Assembly (NCBI RefSeq): GCF_013363975.1
Contig: NZ_JABWGN010000005.1
Coordinates: 310,001 to 374,000, forward strand
Origin: Nonomuraea montanisoli
Lineage (GTDB): Bacteria; Actinomycetota; Actinomycetes; Streptosporangiales; Streptosporangiaceae
Direction: 5' to 3'
DNA: 64,000 nucleotides
Below are positions 48,574 to 57,304 of this stretch, in pieces. The notes under the pieces were generated by a model. It did not search any database. It saw only the letters and a program-made list of their open reading frames with translations, and was not told the origin of the DNA. Numbering within the stretch: the first letter of the stretch is position 1; every line of letters starts with the position of its first letter. The position numbers and the translations under genes were made by a program.

Positions 48574-49383
48574 TCAGACACTCCCTAGGGACAGGCCTCG
48601 GGCGAAGAGGCGCTGGGTGGCGAGGAACAGCAGGACCGTCGGCAGCGAGCACATCAGGCCCGCGGCCAGCCCCACGGGCACGGGGGTGCCCGCGTAGACG
48701 TCGGTCATCAGACCGGCGAGCGCGGTCATCACGGGCCGCACGCTCTCGGTCGTGGTCAGGGTCAGGCCGAACAGCAGGTCGTTCCAGATGAAGGTGAACT
48801 CCAGGATGAACACGGCCGCGAGCGCGCTGGTCGAGATCGGCAGGTAGACACGCCAGAAGATGCGGAAGGTCGACGCGCCGTCCATCCGGGCCGCCTCGAA
48901 GATCGAGAACGCCACCCCGCTGTAGAAGTTGCGCAGCACGAACGCGGCCAGCGGGACGTTGACGGCCGTGTAGACGAGCAGCATGCCGGCCCTGGTGTCG
49001 TACAGGCCGGCGTCGCTGTAGCCGACGAAGAGCGGCACCAGCAGCATCTGCGACGGGAACACCGTGCCGCCGAAGATGAGCAGGAACCACCAGAAGCCGT
49101 GACGCAACCGCAGCACCACGATGGTGTACCCGGCCATGGCCCCGATGACGACGCCGAGCAGCGGCGACACCACGCTGTAGAGCGCGGTGCTGGCCAGGCT
49201 GGAGCCCAGGTCGGCCTTGTCCAGCGCGGCGGCGAAGTTGGCGAACAGCGCGAAGTCGCCCGACGGCGCCCAGGCGGTGGCCGGGTCGTACGACGCCGCC
49301 GGGCGCGCGGCGTTGACCAGCAGCAGGTACGTCGGGTACATCCAGACCAGGCCCAGCACCACGAGCACGGCCCGCCTGATCAT
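48574..49383 (-). CDS. Sugar ABC transporter permease (MalG/LacG type)
   Basis: 269 residues, six helices, EAA loop EAARMDGASTFRIFWRVYLPI. Carbohydrate importer CUT1 class. It overlaps the other permease (ATGA). No ATPase gene is in the operon, so a shared MsiK-type ATPase elsewhere probably powers it, as is usual in actinomycetes. Confidence 0.92.
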   Translation of the reverse strand: MIRRAVLVVLGLVWMYPTYLLLVNAARPAASYDPATAWAPSGDFALFANFAAALDKADLGSSLASTALYSVVSPLLGVVIGAMAGYTIVVLRLRHGFWWFLLIFGGTVFPSQMLLVPLFVGYSDAGLYDTRAGMLLVYTAVNVPLAAFVLRNFYSGVAFSIFEAARMDGASTFRIFWRVYLPISTSALAAVFILEFTFIWNDLLFGLTLTTTESVRPVMTALAGLMTDVYAGTPVPVGLAAGLMCSLPTVLLFLATQRLFARGLSLGSV

Positions 49384-50228
49384 GAGGCGACCTGCCTTTT
49401 GAGGTAGAGGTAGGAGGCCAGGCCGGTGACGACGGTCAGCATGACCGCCACCGCGGAGCCGTAGCCGTAGTCGCTGGCCACGAACGTCTCCTTGTACATG
49501 GTCACCGCGAGCGTCTCGGAGTTGCGGCCGGGCCCGCCCTGGGTCATCACCCAGACGATGTCGAACGTCTTCAGGCTCGCCACCAGCGCCAGGCCCACGA
49601 CGACCGCGGTCAGCGGGCGCATCAGCGGCCAGGTGATGTGCCGGAACAGCCGCCACCCCGAGGCGCCGTCCAGCCGGGCGGCCTCGATCGGCTCCTTGGG
49701 GATCGACTGCAGGCCCACGACGAACAGCAGCGTGTTGACGCCGAGCTGCTGCCAGGTCCACACCAGCAGCATGGCCAGCGTGTTGACCGGCGCGTCCTGC
49801 AGGAACGCGGTGTCGACGCCGAGCAGCGCGTTGGCGATGCCGCCGTGGGACAGGATCGGGCTCCACACCAGGGCGAGCCCGGCGCCGCTGAGCGCGTACG
49901 GGAGCATGAACGGCACCCGGTACCACGCGCCGCCCTTGATGTCGTGCGACAGGACGGCCACCAGCAGGCCGAGGCCCACCGGCAGCACCATCGTGCCGAC
50001 GACCCAGAGCAGCGTGTTGCGCAGGGAGGTCAGCAGCGCGGGGTCGTCGAAGAGCTTGCCGAAGTTGGCCAGGCCCGCCCACTCGGGCGGGGCCAGGCCG
50101 TCGTAACGGGTCAGGCTCAGGTACGCGGTCCACACGAACGGGGCGTAGAGCAGCCCCGCGACCAGCAGGGCCGCGGGAGCGACGTACCCATACCTGAAAC
50201 GCCCGAGGATGGGAGCACTGCGTCTCAT
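49380..50228 (-). CDS. Sugar ABC transporter permease (MalF/LacF type)
   Basis: 282 residues, six helices, EAA loop IEAARLDGASGWRLFRHITWP. Pairs with the next permease. The ATG at 50228 sits directly after a 7-bp hairpin (GCCTCAC-GGA-GTGAGGC) that holds the GGAG ribosome-binding site, which may reduce initiation. Confidence 0.92.
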   Translation of the reverse strand: MRRSAPILGRFRYGYVAPAALLVAGLLYAPFVWTAYLSLTRYDGLAPPEWAGLANFGKLFDDPALLTSLRNTLLWVVGTMVLPVGLGLLVAVLSHDIKGGAWYRVPFMLPYALSGAGLALVWSPILSHGGIANALLGVDTAFLQDAPVNTLAMLLVWTWQQLGVNTLLFVVGLQSIPKEPIEAARLDGASGWRLFRHITWPLMRPLTAVVVGLALVASLKTFDIVWVMTQGGPGRNSETLAVTMYKETFVASDYGYGSAVAVMLTVVTGLASYLYLKRQVAS

Positions 50229-50264
50229 GGCCTCACTCCGTGAGGCGGGCTCGGTCGCTCGAAC

Positions 50265-50326
50265 CCGTCGCCTTCCCTCGTCGCTCTGGTCGCTGCGCTC
50301 CCGCCGCTCCTCAGTCCAGGCGACGG
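50265..50326 (-). repeat. Structured intergenic repeat, copy C
   Basis: Reverse complement homologous to 30358-30417. Its ends pair as CCGTCGCCT/AGGCGACGG. Compared with copy A, three base pairs differ and all three are compensated. It lies in the 109-base gap between solute-binding and permease genes. Confidence 0.75.
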
Positions 50327-50337
50327 CGCTCCCTCGC

Positions 50338-51588
50338 TCACTGGTGAGTGCTCCAGTACTCGTCGGCCTCCTTCTGGATCGTCGCCAGCACGTCCTTGTA
50401 GGTGCCGGGCTCGGTGACGAACTTGCCGAAGCCGTCGAGGGCGGCCGTCAGGACGGGTGGCGGGGTGGCCTCGAAGTAGCGGTTGACCAGGCGATACTTG
50501 CCGCTGCCCGCGTCCTTGGTGATCTGGCCGAGCGCCTCGTCCTTGATCTCGACCTTGGGGTTGGCGCTCACGTCGCCGCGGCTGGTGGCCCACTTCTCCT
50601 GGGCCTCGGCGGTGGTCCACCACTTGAGGTACTTCGTGCTGGCGTCCGGGTCGGCGGCCTTGGTGAGGGAGCACAGCGGGCCGCTCTCGAAGATCACTGA
50701 GGTCTTGGGGAGGGCGGGGTTGACGTTGGGGATCACGAAGAAGCCGTAGTCGGAGCCGGCCTTCATGTTCCGCTGGGTCATGCTGGTGTTGAACCAGGTG
50801 CCGAACGAGATCATCGCGGCCTTGCCGTTCTTCATCACGTCCCCCGGATCCGTCTTGTCACCCGGGTTCACGAAATATCCGGCGTCGATGAGCTCCTTCC
50901 ACTTCTCCATCACCTGGACCACGCCCGGATCGGTGTACTTGGCCTTGCCGGTGGACAGCCGGTCGTACAGGTCGGGGTCGGAGCCGGCCATGAGCTGCTC
51001 GAACCAGACGAAGGAGAACAGCACGCTGGTGTGGTAGAAGGGCGTGACGCCGGCCTTCTTGAGCGTGGCGGCGGCCTTGACCAGCTCGTCCCAGGTCCTC
51101 GGGGGCTTCAGGCCGTGCTGGTCGAAGAGCTTCTTGTTGTAGAACATCCCCCAGTAGGCGACGTTCATCGGCACGCAGTACTGCTTGCCGTCGATCGTGT
51201 AGTACGGCGCGAGGTCCTGCGACAGGTCGCCGGCCTTGATCGCCTCCTGCCAGATGGCCGTGGTGTCGGCCACCTGCTTCTGCTTGACGACCTCCTCCAG
51301 CATCCCCCCGGTCTGCCAGGTGAACAGGTCCGGCTTGACGTTGGTGCGGAACGACGCCTTGATGAACGCCTGGTACTGCGCCGAGTCGGTGTAACCCGTC
51401 GGCTTCATGCCCAGGCCGATCTTCTGCTTGGACAGCGCGCCCATCTCGTCGAAGTACTTGGTCCAGGCGCCCTTGTCGTTGTAGAGCGTCAGCTCGGTCT
51501 TCTTCTGCGGGGTTCCGCCGCCGGTGCCGCCACAGGCGGCGAGGAAGAGGGCTGCCACGCCGAGCGTGGCCATGCCTGACCGGATCAT
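50338..51588 (-). CDS. Sugar-binding lipoprotein of ABC importer
   Basis: 416 residues. Lipoprotein signal (MATLGVAALFLAACGG), then a type I extracellular solute-binding fold (PDLFTWQTGGMLEEVV, VPMNVAYWGMFYNKKLFDQHG, RTWDELVKAA). AAGGAGG seven bases upstream selects the ATG at 51588. It follows gntR by 17 bases, and the permeases and mannosidase follow it, suggesting uptake of a mannose-containing oligosaccharide. Confidence 0.92.
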   Translation of the reverse strand: MIRSGMATLGVAALFLAACGGTGGGTPQKKTELTLYNDKGAWTKYFDEMGALSKQKIGLGMKPTGYTDSAQYQAFIKASFRTNVKPDLFTWQTGGMLEEVVKQKQVADTTAIWQEAIKAGDLSQDLAPYYTIDGKQYCVPMNVAYWGMFYNKKLFDQHGLKPPRTWDELVKAAATLKKAGVTPFYHTSVLFSFVWFEQLMAGSDPDLYDRLSTGKAKYTDPGVVQVMEKWKELIDAGYFVNPGDKTDPGDVMKNGKAAMISFGTWFNTSMTQRNMKAGSDYGFFVIPNVNPALPKTSVIFESGPLCSLTKAADPDASTKYLKWWTTAEAQEKWATSRGDVSANPKVEIKDEALGQITKDAGSGKYRLVNRYFEATPPPVLTAALDGFGKFVTEPGTYKDVLATIQKEADEYWSTHQ

Positions 51589-51605
51589 GCCCCGGCCTCC
51601 TTGTT

Positions 51606-52307
51606 TCACTTGGGGGGGTTGTGCAACCTCTGCTCAACTACGGTCTTGACGTCCACCAGGTGAGCCCGCATGCGCTCCTGCGCCGCCGCCGCGTCGCCCG
51701 CGACGATGGCCTCCAGGATCGCCCGGTGCTCCTCGTAGTCCCGGCGACGGTCGTCGAAGAGCTGCAGGATCGCCCGCTGCTCGGCCCCGTGGACCGTGAG
51801 CAGCGAGTCCACGATCTCGTGCAGCACGCTGTTGCCGGCCAGCCGCGCGGTGGCCCGGTGGAAGGTCATGTTGGTCTCGTGCAGCTCCGCGTCCTCGCCG
51901 CGCAGGTGCCGGGCGGCCTCGTCCAGTACCTGCTCCAGCGCCGCGAGCTCGGCGCCCGCGGCACGCTGCGCCGCCATGGCCGCGAGCGGGGGCTCGATGA
52001 CCACGCGGGCGCCGAGCAGCTCCAGGAGCTGCTCGCCGTCCATCTCGCGCATGTTGGGGTTGGGCAGCACGACACGCTCGATGTCGGCTCCGACGTAGAT
52101 GCCGGAACCGTGCCGCATCTCGATGGCCCCGGTGGCCTCGAGCCTGCGAAGCGCCTCGCGCAGTGTCGGGGTGGTGACGGCGAAACGCTGGGACAGCTCC
52201 CTGGTGGAGGGCAGCCGGTCGCCCGGCCGGAGCCCACCGGCACGGATGAGCTCCAGCATGCGCTCGGTCAGAGCGTCGGACAGGGTTGGCCGCACAACCT
52301 CGGACAT
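51606..52307 (-). CDS. GntR/FadR-family regulator of the glycan operon
   Basis: 233 residues. Winged-helix domain (RLPSTRELSQRFAVTTPTLREALRRLEATGAIE) and FCD ligand domain (FHRATARLAGNSVLHEIVDSLL, HRAILEAIVAGDAAAAQERMRAHL). First gene of the sugar operon. The ATG at 52307 is eight bases after a TTAGAT -10 box with no room for a ribosome-binding site, so the mRNA is probably leaderless. The palindrome over that box suggests self-repression. Confidence 0.92.
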   Translation of the reverse strand: MSEVVRPTLSDALTERMLELIRAGGLRPGDRLPSTRELSQRFAVTTPTLREALRRLEATGAIEMRHGSGIYVGADIERVVLPNPNMREMDGEQLLELLGARVVIEPPLAAMAAQRAAGAELAALEQVLDEAARHLRGEDAELHETNMTFHRATARLAGNSVLHEIVDSLLTVHGAEQRAILQLFDDRRRDYEEHRAILEAIVAGDAAAAQERMRAHLVDVKTVVEQRLHNPPK

Positions 52308-52310
52308 ATC

Positions 52311-52344
52311 AAGTGATCTAATCACTTAACGGGCTTCGCGTCTA
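52311..52344 (-). promoter_or_regulatory. gntR promoter with overlapping operator
   Basis: TAGACG (52339-52344) and TTAGAT (52316-52321) on the minus strand are 17 bases apart. AAGTGAT-CTA-ATCACTT (52311-52327) is a perfect palindrome covering the -10 box. Confidence 0.7.
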
Positions 52345-52364
52345 TGAGGGCTTCATGTCTTTGA
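52331..52364. repeat. Two tandem 17-bp units
   Basis: GGGCTTCGCGTCTATGA and GGGCTTCATGTCTTTGA are adjacent, between the gntR operator and the hydrolase start. Confidence 0.5.
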
Positions 52365-52383
52365 GGAGAGTATTTTTCCGGCC

Positions 52384-53496
52384 ATGAAGCGTCTCGGGCG
52401 AGTCCTGGCGTGGGTGGTGGCCGTCCTCCTCATGCTGTCCGTCGCCGGCGTGGGCGCGGCCGGGTGGTACTACTCCGGCCTGGTGATCGAGCCCTCGCAC
52501 GGGTCGTCGTACCCCGTGGAGGTGGTGGCGTACACCGGCGACCTGGTGACGCTGCGGGGCGGTGACGACACCGCGGCGCCCGGCACGTACGGGCTCACCT
52601 GGGACGGCGGCAACGCCACGCTCGGCGCGGTGGTCTCCACCGGCGGCGGGAACGTGGCGCGGCGGGTGGAGAAGGTGCGGCGCGGCACGCTGCGGCCCGG
52701 CGTGCACGCCTACCTCGACCGGTGGATGTGGGGGCACGAGGACCCCGGCACGGCGCTCGGCCTGCCGTACCGGAAGGTGAGCGTGCCCGGCGAGCTGGGC
52801 GACCTGCCCGCCTGGCGCACCGAGGGCTCCTCCACGACCTGGGTGATCGCCGTGCACGGCCGCAACGCGAACGCGTCGGAGGCGCTGCGGTTCGTGCCGC
52901 TCTTCCACAGCCTGGGGATGCCGGTGCTCGGGATCAGCTACCGCAACGACGAGGGGGCGCCCGCCGGCGACGGCCTGTTCCACCTCGGCGCGACCGAGTG
53001 GCGGGACGTGACCGCGGCCGTCTCCTACGCGCGCGGCCAGGGGGCGACCGGGGTGCTGCTCCACGGGTTCTCCATGGGCGGCGGCATCGTGCCGATGACC
53101 GTGCGCCGGATGCCCGGAGAGCCGGTCAAGGGGCTGATCCTCGACAGTCCCGTGCTCGACTGGAACGCGCCCATCGACCTCGGCGCCGACCAGCGCGGGG
53201 TGCCGCGGTGGCTGGCCTCGGTGGGCAAGTTCGTGGTCGAGCGCCGCACGGGCGCCTCCCTCGACGACCTCGACCACGTGCGGCACGCGCGGGAGTTCCG
53301 CGTGCCGGTGCTGCTGTTCGTGGACGACGCCGACGCGTCGGTGCCGGTCGGACCGGCGCTGCGGTTCGCCGCGGCGCGGCCCGACCTGGTGACGCTCGTA
53401 CGGACCCGGGGCGGCGGCCACGTCGGCTCGTGGAACACCGACCCGGGCCGCTACGAGCGGGCGTTACGCGACTTCGCGACCAGGGTCACCCGCTGA
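52384..53496 (+). CDS. Membrane-anchored alpha/beta hydrolase
   Basis: 370 residues. One N-terminal membrane helix (VLAWVVAVLLMLSVAGVGAAG), then an alpha/beta hydrolase with nucleophile elbow LLHGFSMGGGI, Asp in VDDADASVP and His in GGGHVGSW. AIVHGRNAN-like oxyanion strand is present. The catalytic part probably faces outward. Substrate unknown. No clear ribosome-binding site at the usual distance. Confidence 0.85.
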   Translation: MKRLGRVLAWVVAVLLMLSVAGVGAAGWYYSGLVIEPSHGSSYPVEVVAYTGDLVTLRGGDDTAAPGTYGLTWDGGNATLGAVVSTGGGNVARRVEKVRRGTLRPGVHAYLDRWMWGHEDPGTALGLPYRKVSVPGELGDLPAWRTEGSSTTWVIAVHGRNANASEALRFVPLFHSLGMPVLGISYRNDEGAPAGDGLFHLGATEWRDVTAAVSYARGQGATGVLLHGFSMGGGIVPMTVRRMPGEPVKGLILDSPVLDWNAPIDLGADQRGVPRWLASVGKFVVERRTGASLDDLDHVRHAREFRVPVLLFVDDADASVPVGPALRFAAARPDLVTLVRTRGGGHVGSWNTDPGRYERALRDFATRVTR

Positions 53497-53504
53497 CCTC
53501 CGCG

Positions 53505-54053
53505 TCACTGGCCGAGCAGGCTCTTCATCTGGGCGATCTGGGCGCGGCGGGACTCGCGCACCCGTCCGGCCCAGCTCCTGGCCGCCGGGTTCGCCCCGCG
53601 CGCCACCTCGGTCTCGGCCATCTGGATGGCGTCGTCCTGGTGGGCAATGAGCAGGTTGAGGAAGTCCCGGTCGAACGTCCGCGACCTGGCCAGCGCGGCG
53701 ATCCGCGCGCGGTCGGTCTCCGGCATCCCGCCGTGGTGGTCGTGCGCCCCGGAGGGTGCGGTGAGCGGCTGCTCCCAGGCGTACAACCAGCGCAGCATCA
53801 TCTCGACCTCGTCCTGCTGCGTGGCCGCGACGGCCGCGGCCAGGGTCCGCACCTCGGGCGAGCGGCCCCGGGCGGCGCCCAGTTTCGCGATCTCGATGCC
53901 CTGCCGGTGGTGCGGCACCATCATCTGCGTGAACATCACGTCCTGGGCGTTCACCGGGTCGGCCGCGGGCCCCGGGGTCCCGCGGGCGCCGCAGCCCGGC
54001 AGCGCGAGCAGCAGGGCTGCCATCAGGGCGAACGCCGGGGCGGTCCGCCTCAT
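53505..54053 (-). CDS. DUF305 lipoprotein, putative copper binding
   Basis: 182 residues with lipoprotein signal (LMAALLLALPGC). The DUF305 four-helix fold is recognisable from VMFTQMMVPHHRQGIEIAK and LNLLIAHQDDAIQMAETE, plus a SGAHDHHGGMPE loop; several His and Met residues fit metal binding. It lies nine bases behind the LPMO gene on the same strand, so it is probably co-transcribed. A role in supplying copper to the LPMO is an inference from position. Confidence 0.85.
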   Translation of the reverse strand: MRRTAPAFALMAALLLALPGCGARGTPGPAADPVNAQDVMFTQMMVPHHRQGIEIAKLGAARGRSPEVRTLAAAVAATQQDEVEMMLRWLYAWEQPLTAPSGAHDHHGGMPETDRARIAALARSRTFDRDFLNLLIAHQDDAIQMAETEVARGANPAARSWAGRVRESRRAQIAQMKSLLGQ

Positions 54054-54062
54054 GACGGGAGG

Positions 54063-54917
54063 TCAGATCCGCTTCCAGAGGGCGGGCACGTTCGGCGGCT
54101 CCCAGCCGGCGAGCGCGGTGTGCCCCTGGAGGCACTGGTAGCTCTGGCCGCCGTGGGTCACCTTGTCGCCGGCCTTGTAGGCGGTGCCCGCCTTCCACGT
54201 GCCGCCGGGCTGGGCGGTGGGCGTCTGCGTGGGCGTCTGCGTTGGTGTCGAAGTCGGGGTTCTGGTGGGCGTCGGCTCCGTCGTCGGCGCCGGGCCGCCG
54301 CCGCCGAAGTCCACGTCCGAGCAGGTGTAGAACGCCTCGTTGCTGCCGGCCACGCGCTGCCAGATCGAGTACAGGATGTGCCGGCCCGAGCGCTGCGGCA
54401 GGGTGATCGTCCAGTTGGTGAACGTGGTCGGATTCTGGTTGTTGAACGTCTTGAGCGGAACGAGGTCGGACCACTTGAGGGGCATGGTCGGGTTCCAGCC
54501 CTCGCGGGTGATGGAGAACTCGAAGTTGCTGTTCGCATGGGGCGCGGTCGCGTGGTAGGTCACGGTGAAGCTGCCCGGCCGCACCTTGGTGGCCGGCCAG
54601 TCGGCGCGCGGGAGGTCGAGGCCGCGGTACTTCTCGCGGCCCGCGCTGCACAGCTTGCCGTCCGGGATGAGCTGGCGGTGCCGGCCGCCGGCCTCCAGGA
54701 GCGAGACCTCGTTCCAGTCGTAGAACGCCTGCGTGCCGCTGGCGGCCACGGCGGCCTTGCAGGCGGCCGACTTCGGCGTCTCGGGACCCTCGTTCTTGCA
54801 GACGTAGACGCGGCTCGGCGGGTTGGACAGCGTGCCGTGGGCATCGGCCGCGGAGGCGGGCAGCAGGACCAGCGCTCCGGTGACGGCCGATGCGGCGGCG
54901 ATCGTACTCTTGCGCAC
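54063..54917 (-). CDS. AA10 lytic polysaccharide monooxygenase with chitin-binding module
   Basis: 284 residues. After the signal peptide the mature protein begins HGTLSNPPSR, whose His-1 with the His in ATAPHANSNFEFS forms the copper brace. After the AA10 domain (to about residue 200) a Thr/Pro linker leads to a CBM5/12-like module (WKAGTAYKAGDKVTHGGQSYQC). Such enzymes cleave crystalline chitin or cellulose oxidatively. GTG at 54917 has GGAGG six bases upstream. An AT-rich imperfect inverted repeat (around 54940-54962) precedes it. Confidence 0.94.
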   Translation of the reverse strand: MRKSTIAAASAVTGALVLLPASAADAHGTLSNPPSRVYVCKNEGPETPKSAACKAAVAASGTQAFYDWNEVSLLEAGGRHRQLIPDGKLCSAGREKYRGLDLPRADWPATKVRPGSFTVTYHATAPHANSNFEFSITREGWNPTMPLKWSDLVPLKTFNNQNPTTFTNWTITLPQRSGRHILYSIWQRVAGSNEAFYTCSDVDFGGGGPAPTTEPTPTRTPTSTPTQTPTQTPTAQPGGTWKAGTAYKAGDKVTHGGQSYQCLQGHTALAGWEPPNVPALWKRI

Positions 54918-55072
54918 CTGTGACCTCCCTGGGACGAGAATTAATAAGGAAAGCTTCTTAAGAGTTGACCATTACAGTCAGCCCCGCAAGCGGTTCGGGA
55001 CAAGTCCCCTTCCTCAGGTACGCGCGCAACGCGGAAGCGGATCGGCCGCATCGCCTCCTAATCTCGCCGTCC

Positions 55073-56197
55073 ATGAGCCACGACATCACGCCGTTCCGCA
55101 TCGACGTCCCGCAGGCCGACCTCGACGAGCTGGCGCGCCGGCTCGACGCGGCCCGCTGGCCCGAGGAGCTGCCCGGTGCCGGATGGGACTACGGCGTCGC
55201 CTCCGGCTACCTGGAGGAGCTGGCCGGGCACTGGCGCGACGGGTACGACTGGCGCGCGCAGGAGCGCCGGCTCAACGAGCTGCCGCAGTTCACCACCGAG
55301 ATCGACGGGCAGAACATCCACTTCGCCCACGTACGATCCCCCGAGCCGGACGCCGTGCCGCTGCTCGTCACCCACGGCTGGCCGAGCACCGTCGCCGACT
55401 TCCTGGACATCGTCCGCCCGCTGACGGAGCCCGGCGAAGCCGGCGTGCCCGTCTTCCACCTGGTGCTGCCCTCGCTGCCCGGATTCGGCTTCTCCGGCCC
55501 CACCCGGGAGCGGGGCTGGGACGTCACCCGGATCGCCCGCGCCTGGGCCGAGCTGATGCGCCGCCTCGGCTACGACCGCTATCTCGTGCAGGGCGGCGAC
55601 TTCGGGTCCCTGATCTCCCCCGAGGTCGCCCGGGTGGCGCCGGAGCACGTCACGGGCGTCCACCTCAACGCCGTGGTCACCGCCTCCACCCCGCCTCCCG
55701 GAACCCCCGGGCTCACCCCGGAGGAGCTGGCCAAGGCCAGGGCCACCGCCGAGAAGTGGCGCGAGCGGTCCGGCTACGCCACCATCCAGTCGACCCGGCC
55801 GCAGACCCTCGCCTACGCCCTCACCGACTCGCCCCTCGGCCTGCTGGCCTGGAACCTCGAATGGTTCGTCGACTACGACCCCGCCCGCGCCGTGCAGACC
55901 CCGGTCGAGCGCGACGCGATCCTCACGAACGTCACCACGTTCTGGCTGACCCGGACCGCCGGGTCGTCGATGCGCCTCTACAGGGAGGCGCGGACGGCCT
56001 TCGGCGGCGGCCCGCGCGTCGAGGCGCCGACCGCCGTCGCGCTCTTCCCCGGCGACAGCACCATCCGCACGCTCGCCGAGCGGCAGTACGCGATCGTCAG
56101 GTGGACCGAGTACGACCGGGGCGGGCACTTCGCCTCCCTGCAGGCGCCGGATCTCCTGGTCGAGGACGTCCGCGCCTTCGCGGCGGTCGCTCAGTAG
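55073..56197 (+). CDS. Epoxide hydrolase family protein
   Basis: 374 residues. N-terminal EHN domain (ITPFRIDVPQADLDELARRL) and alpha/beta hydrolase core: oxyanion HGWPST, nucleophile Asp in VQGGDFGSLIS, and the His near YDRGGHFASLQ. TAATCT lies eight bases before the ATG with no ribosome-binding site, so the mRNA may be leaderless. Its end overlaps the convergent next gene by seven bases. Confidence 0.9.
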   Translation: MSHDITPFRIDVPQADLDELARRLDAARWPEELPGAGWDYGVASGYLEELAGHWRDGYDWRAQERRLNELPQFTTEIDGQNIHFAHVRSPEPDAVPLLVTHGWPSTVADFLDIVRPLTEPGEAGVPVFHLVLPSLPGFGFSGPTRERGWDVTRIARAWAELMRRLGYDRYLVQGGDFGSLISPEVARVAPEHVTGVHLNAVVTASTPPPGTPGLTPEELAKARATAEKWRERSGYATIQSTRPQTLAYALTDSPLGLLAWNLEWFVDYDPARAVQTPVERDAILTNVTTFWLTRTAGSSMRLYREARTAFGGGPRVEAPTAVALFPGDSTIRTLAERQYAIVRWTEYDRGGHFASLQAPDLLVEDVRAFAAVAQ

Positions 56198-56841
56198 CCC
56201 ACGGCCGTCAGCTCGCGGTGGTGCCGGGGGTCGTCCACCTCGTCGACCAGCGCCACCGCCAGGTCGGCGTACGCGAACAGCCGCTGACCCGCGTCGGACA
56301 GGACCGCCGAGCCGCCGATCCGGTACCGCCCGGTGCGCGGGGCGTCGGCGTCCAGCATGGTGGGCGGCGGGGCGAGCACCACCCAGTCCAGTGCGGGGTC
56401 CGCCTCGCGCAGCGCCTCCACCGCGGCGAGGTGGCCGAGCGAGAACGCCCGGTGCTCCGCCGGGAAGCCGGGCGCGTCGTGGACGAGCACGCCGGGGGCG
56501 CTCTCCAGCGTGGTGCCGATGCCGATCGCCACCAGCCGCTTCACCCCGGCCCGGCCCAGGCCGTCGACCAGCGCGGCGGTCGCGACCGGCAGGAACTCCA
56601 CCGACGGCAGGTCGAGCCGGATCGCGGCGTTCACGGCCGCGTCGTGACCCGCCGCCAGCCGCGCGACGTCCTCGCCACTGGTGACGTCGCCGGCGACCAC
56701 CGTCACACGGTCGCCGCCGAGGTCGGGATGGCGGGCCGGGTCGCGGACCACCGCGGTGACCCGATGGCCTCGTCCGGCCGCCTCGGCCACCGTGGCGCGC
56801 CCCGCGCGGCCACCGGCGCCGAACACAACGATCTCGCTCAT
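56191..56841 (-). CDS. NAD(P)-binding SDR-like reductase
   Basis: 216 residues, atypical SDR of the NmrA/YtfG kind: nucleotide loop VVFGAGGRAGRATVAEA and WVVLAPPPTMLD. It is divergent from an HxlR regulator 103 bases away, an arrangement common for quinone or electrophile response genes. Confidence 0.85.
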   Translation of the reverse strand: MSEIVVFGAGGRAGRATVAEAAGRGHRVTAVVRDPARHPDLGGDRVTVVAGDVTSGEDVARLAAGHDAAVNAAIRLDLPSVEFLPVATAALVDGLGRAGVKRLVAIGIGTTLESAPGVLVHDAPGFPAEHRAFSLGHLAAVEALREADPALDWVVLAPPPTMLDADAPRTGRYRIGGSAVLSDAGQRLFAYADLAVALVDEVDDPRHHRELTAVGY

Positions 56842-56944
56842 GGGACAGCTCCGTTCGCACGGGCCGATGGGGTCATCGGCGCTGTGCGGACGCTAACGGC
56901 CGCCCCCTTGGTTCCCGCAACGATAGTTACGTACGCTCGGCAGA

Positions 56945-57304
56945 GTGACAGACGCCCTTGATCCGGACATGTTCGCCCAGTGCGCGAACGTCACGCCGCT
57001 GATCCAGATCGGCGACAAGTGGACCGGCAAGATCATCCGGTGCCTGGAGGGCGGCCCCCGCCGCTTCTCCGAGCTGCGAGGACCGCTGCGCGGCATCACC
57101 CCCAAGGTGCTCACCGAGACGCTGCGGGCGATGGAGCGCGACGGGCTGCTCACGCGCACCGCCTACGCCGAGATCCCGCCGCGCGTCGAGTACGAGCTGA
57201 CCCCGTTCGGCCGCACCCTGCTGGAGCCGATGGCGGCGATGTGCACCTGGGCGCAGGAGCACATGGCGACCCTCCTCGACGCCCGCGATCGCCATCTGGC
57301 CTGA
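56945..57304 (+). CDS. HxlR-family regulator
   Basis: 119 residues, winged helix: CANVTPLIQIGDKWTGKIIRCL, RRFSELRGPLRGITPKVLTETLRAMERDGLLTR. It has one Cys near the N-terminus, the usual position for redox or aldehyde sensing in this family. It probably controls the divergent reductase gene. GTG start at 56945. Confidence 0.9.
   Translation: MTDALDPDMFAQCANVTPLIQIGDKWTGKIIRCLEGGPRRFSELRGPLRGITPKVLTETLRAMERDGLLTRTAYAEIPPRVEYELTPFGRTLLEPMAAMCTWAQEHMATLLDARDRHLA

Noticed and set aside
54935..54965. AT-rich repeat before the LPMO as a DasR site
   Set aside because: The sequence does not match the DasR consensus that I know; the symmetry is imperfect, so no regulator is named.
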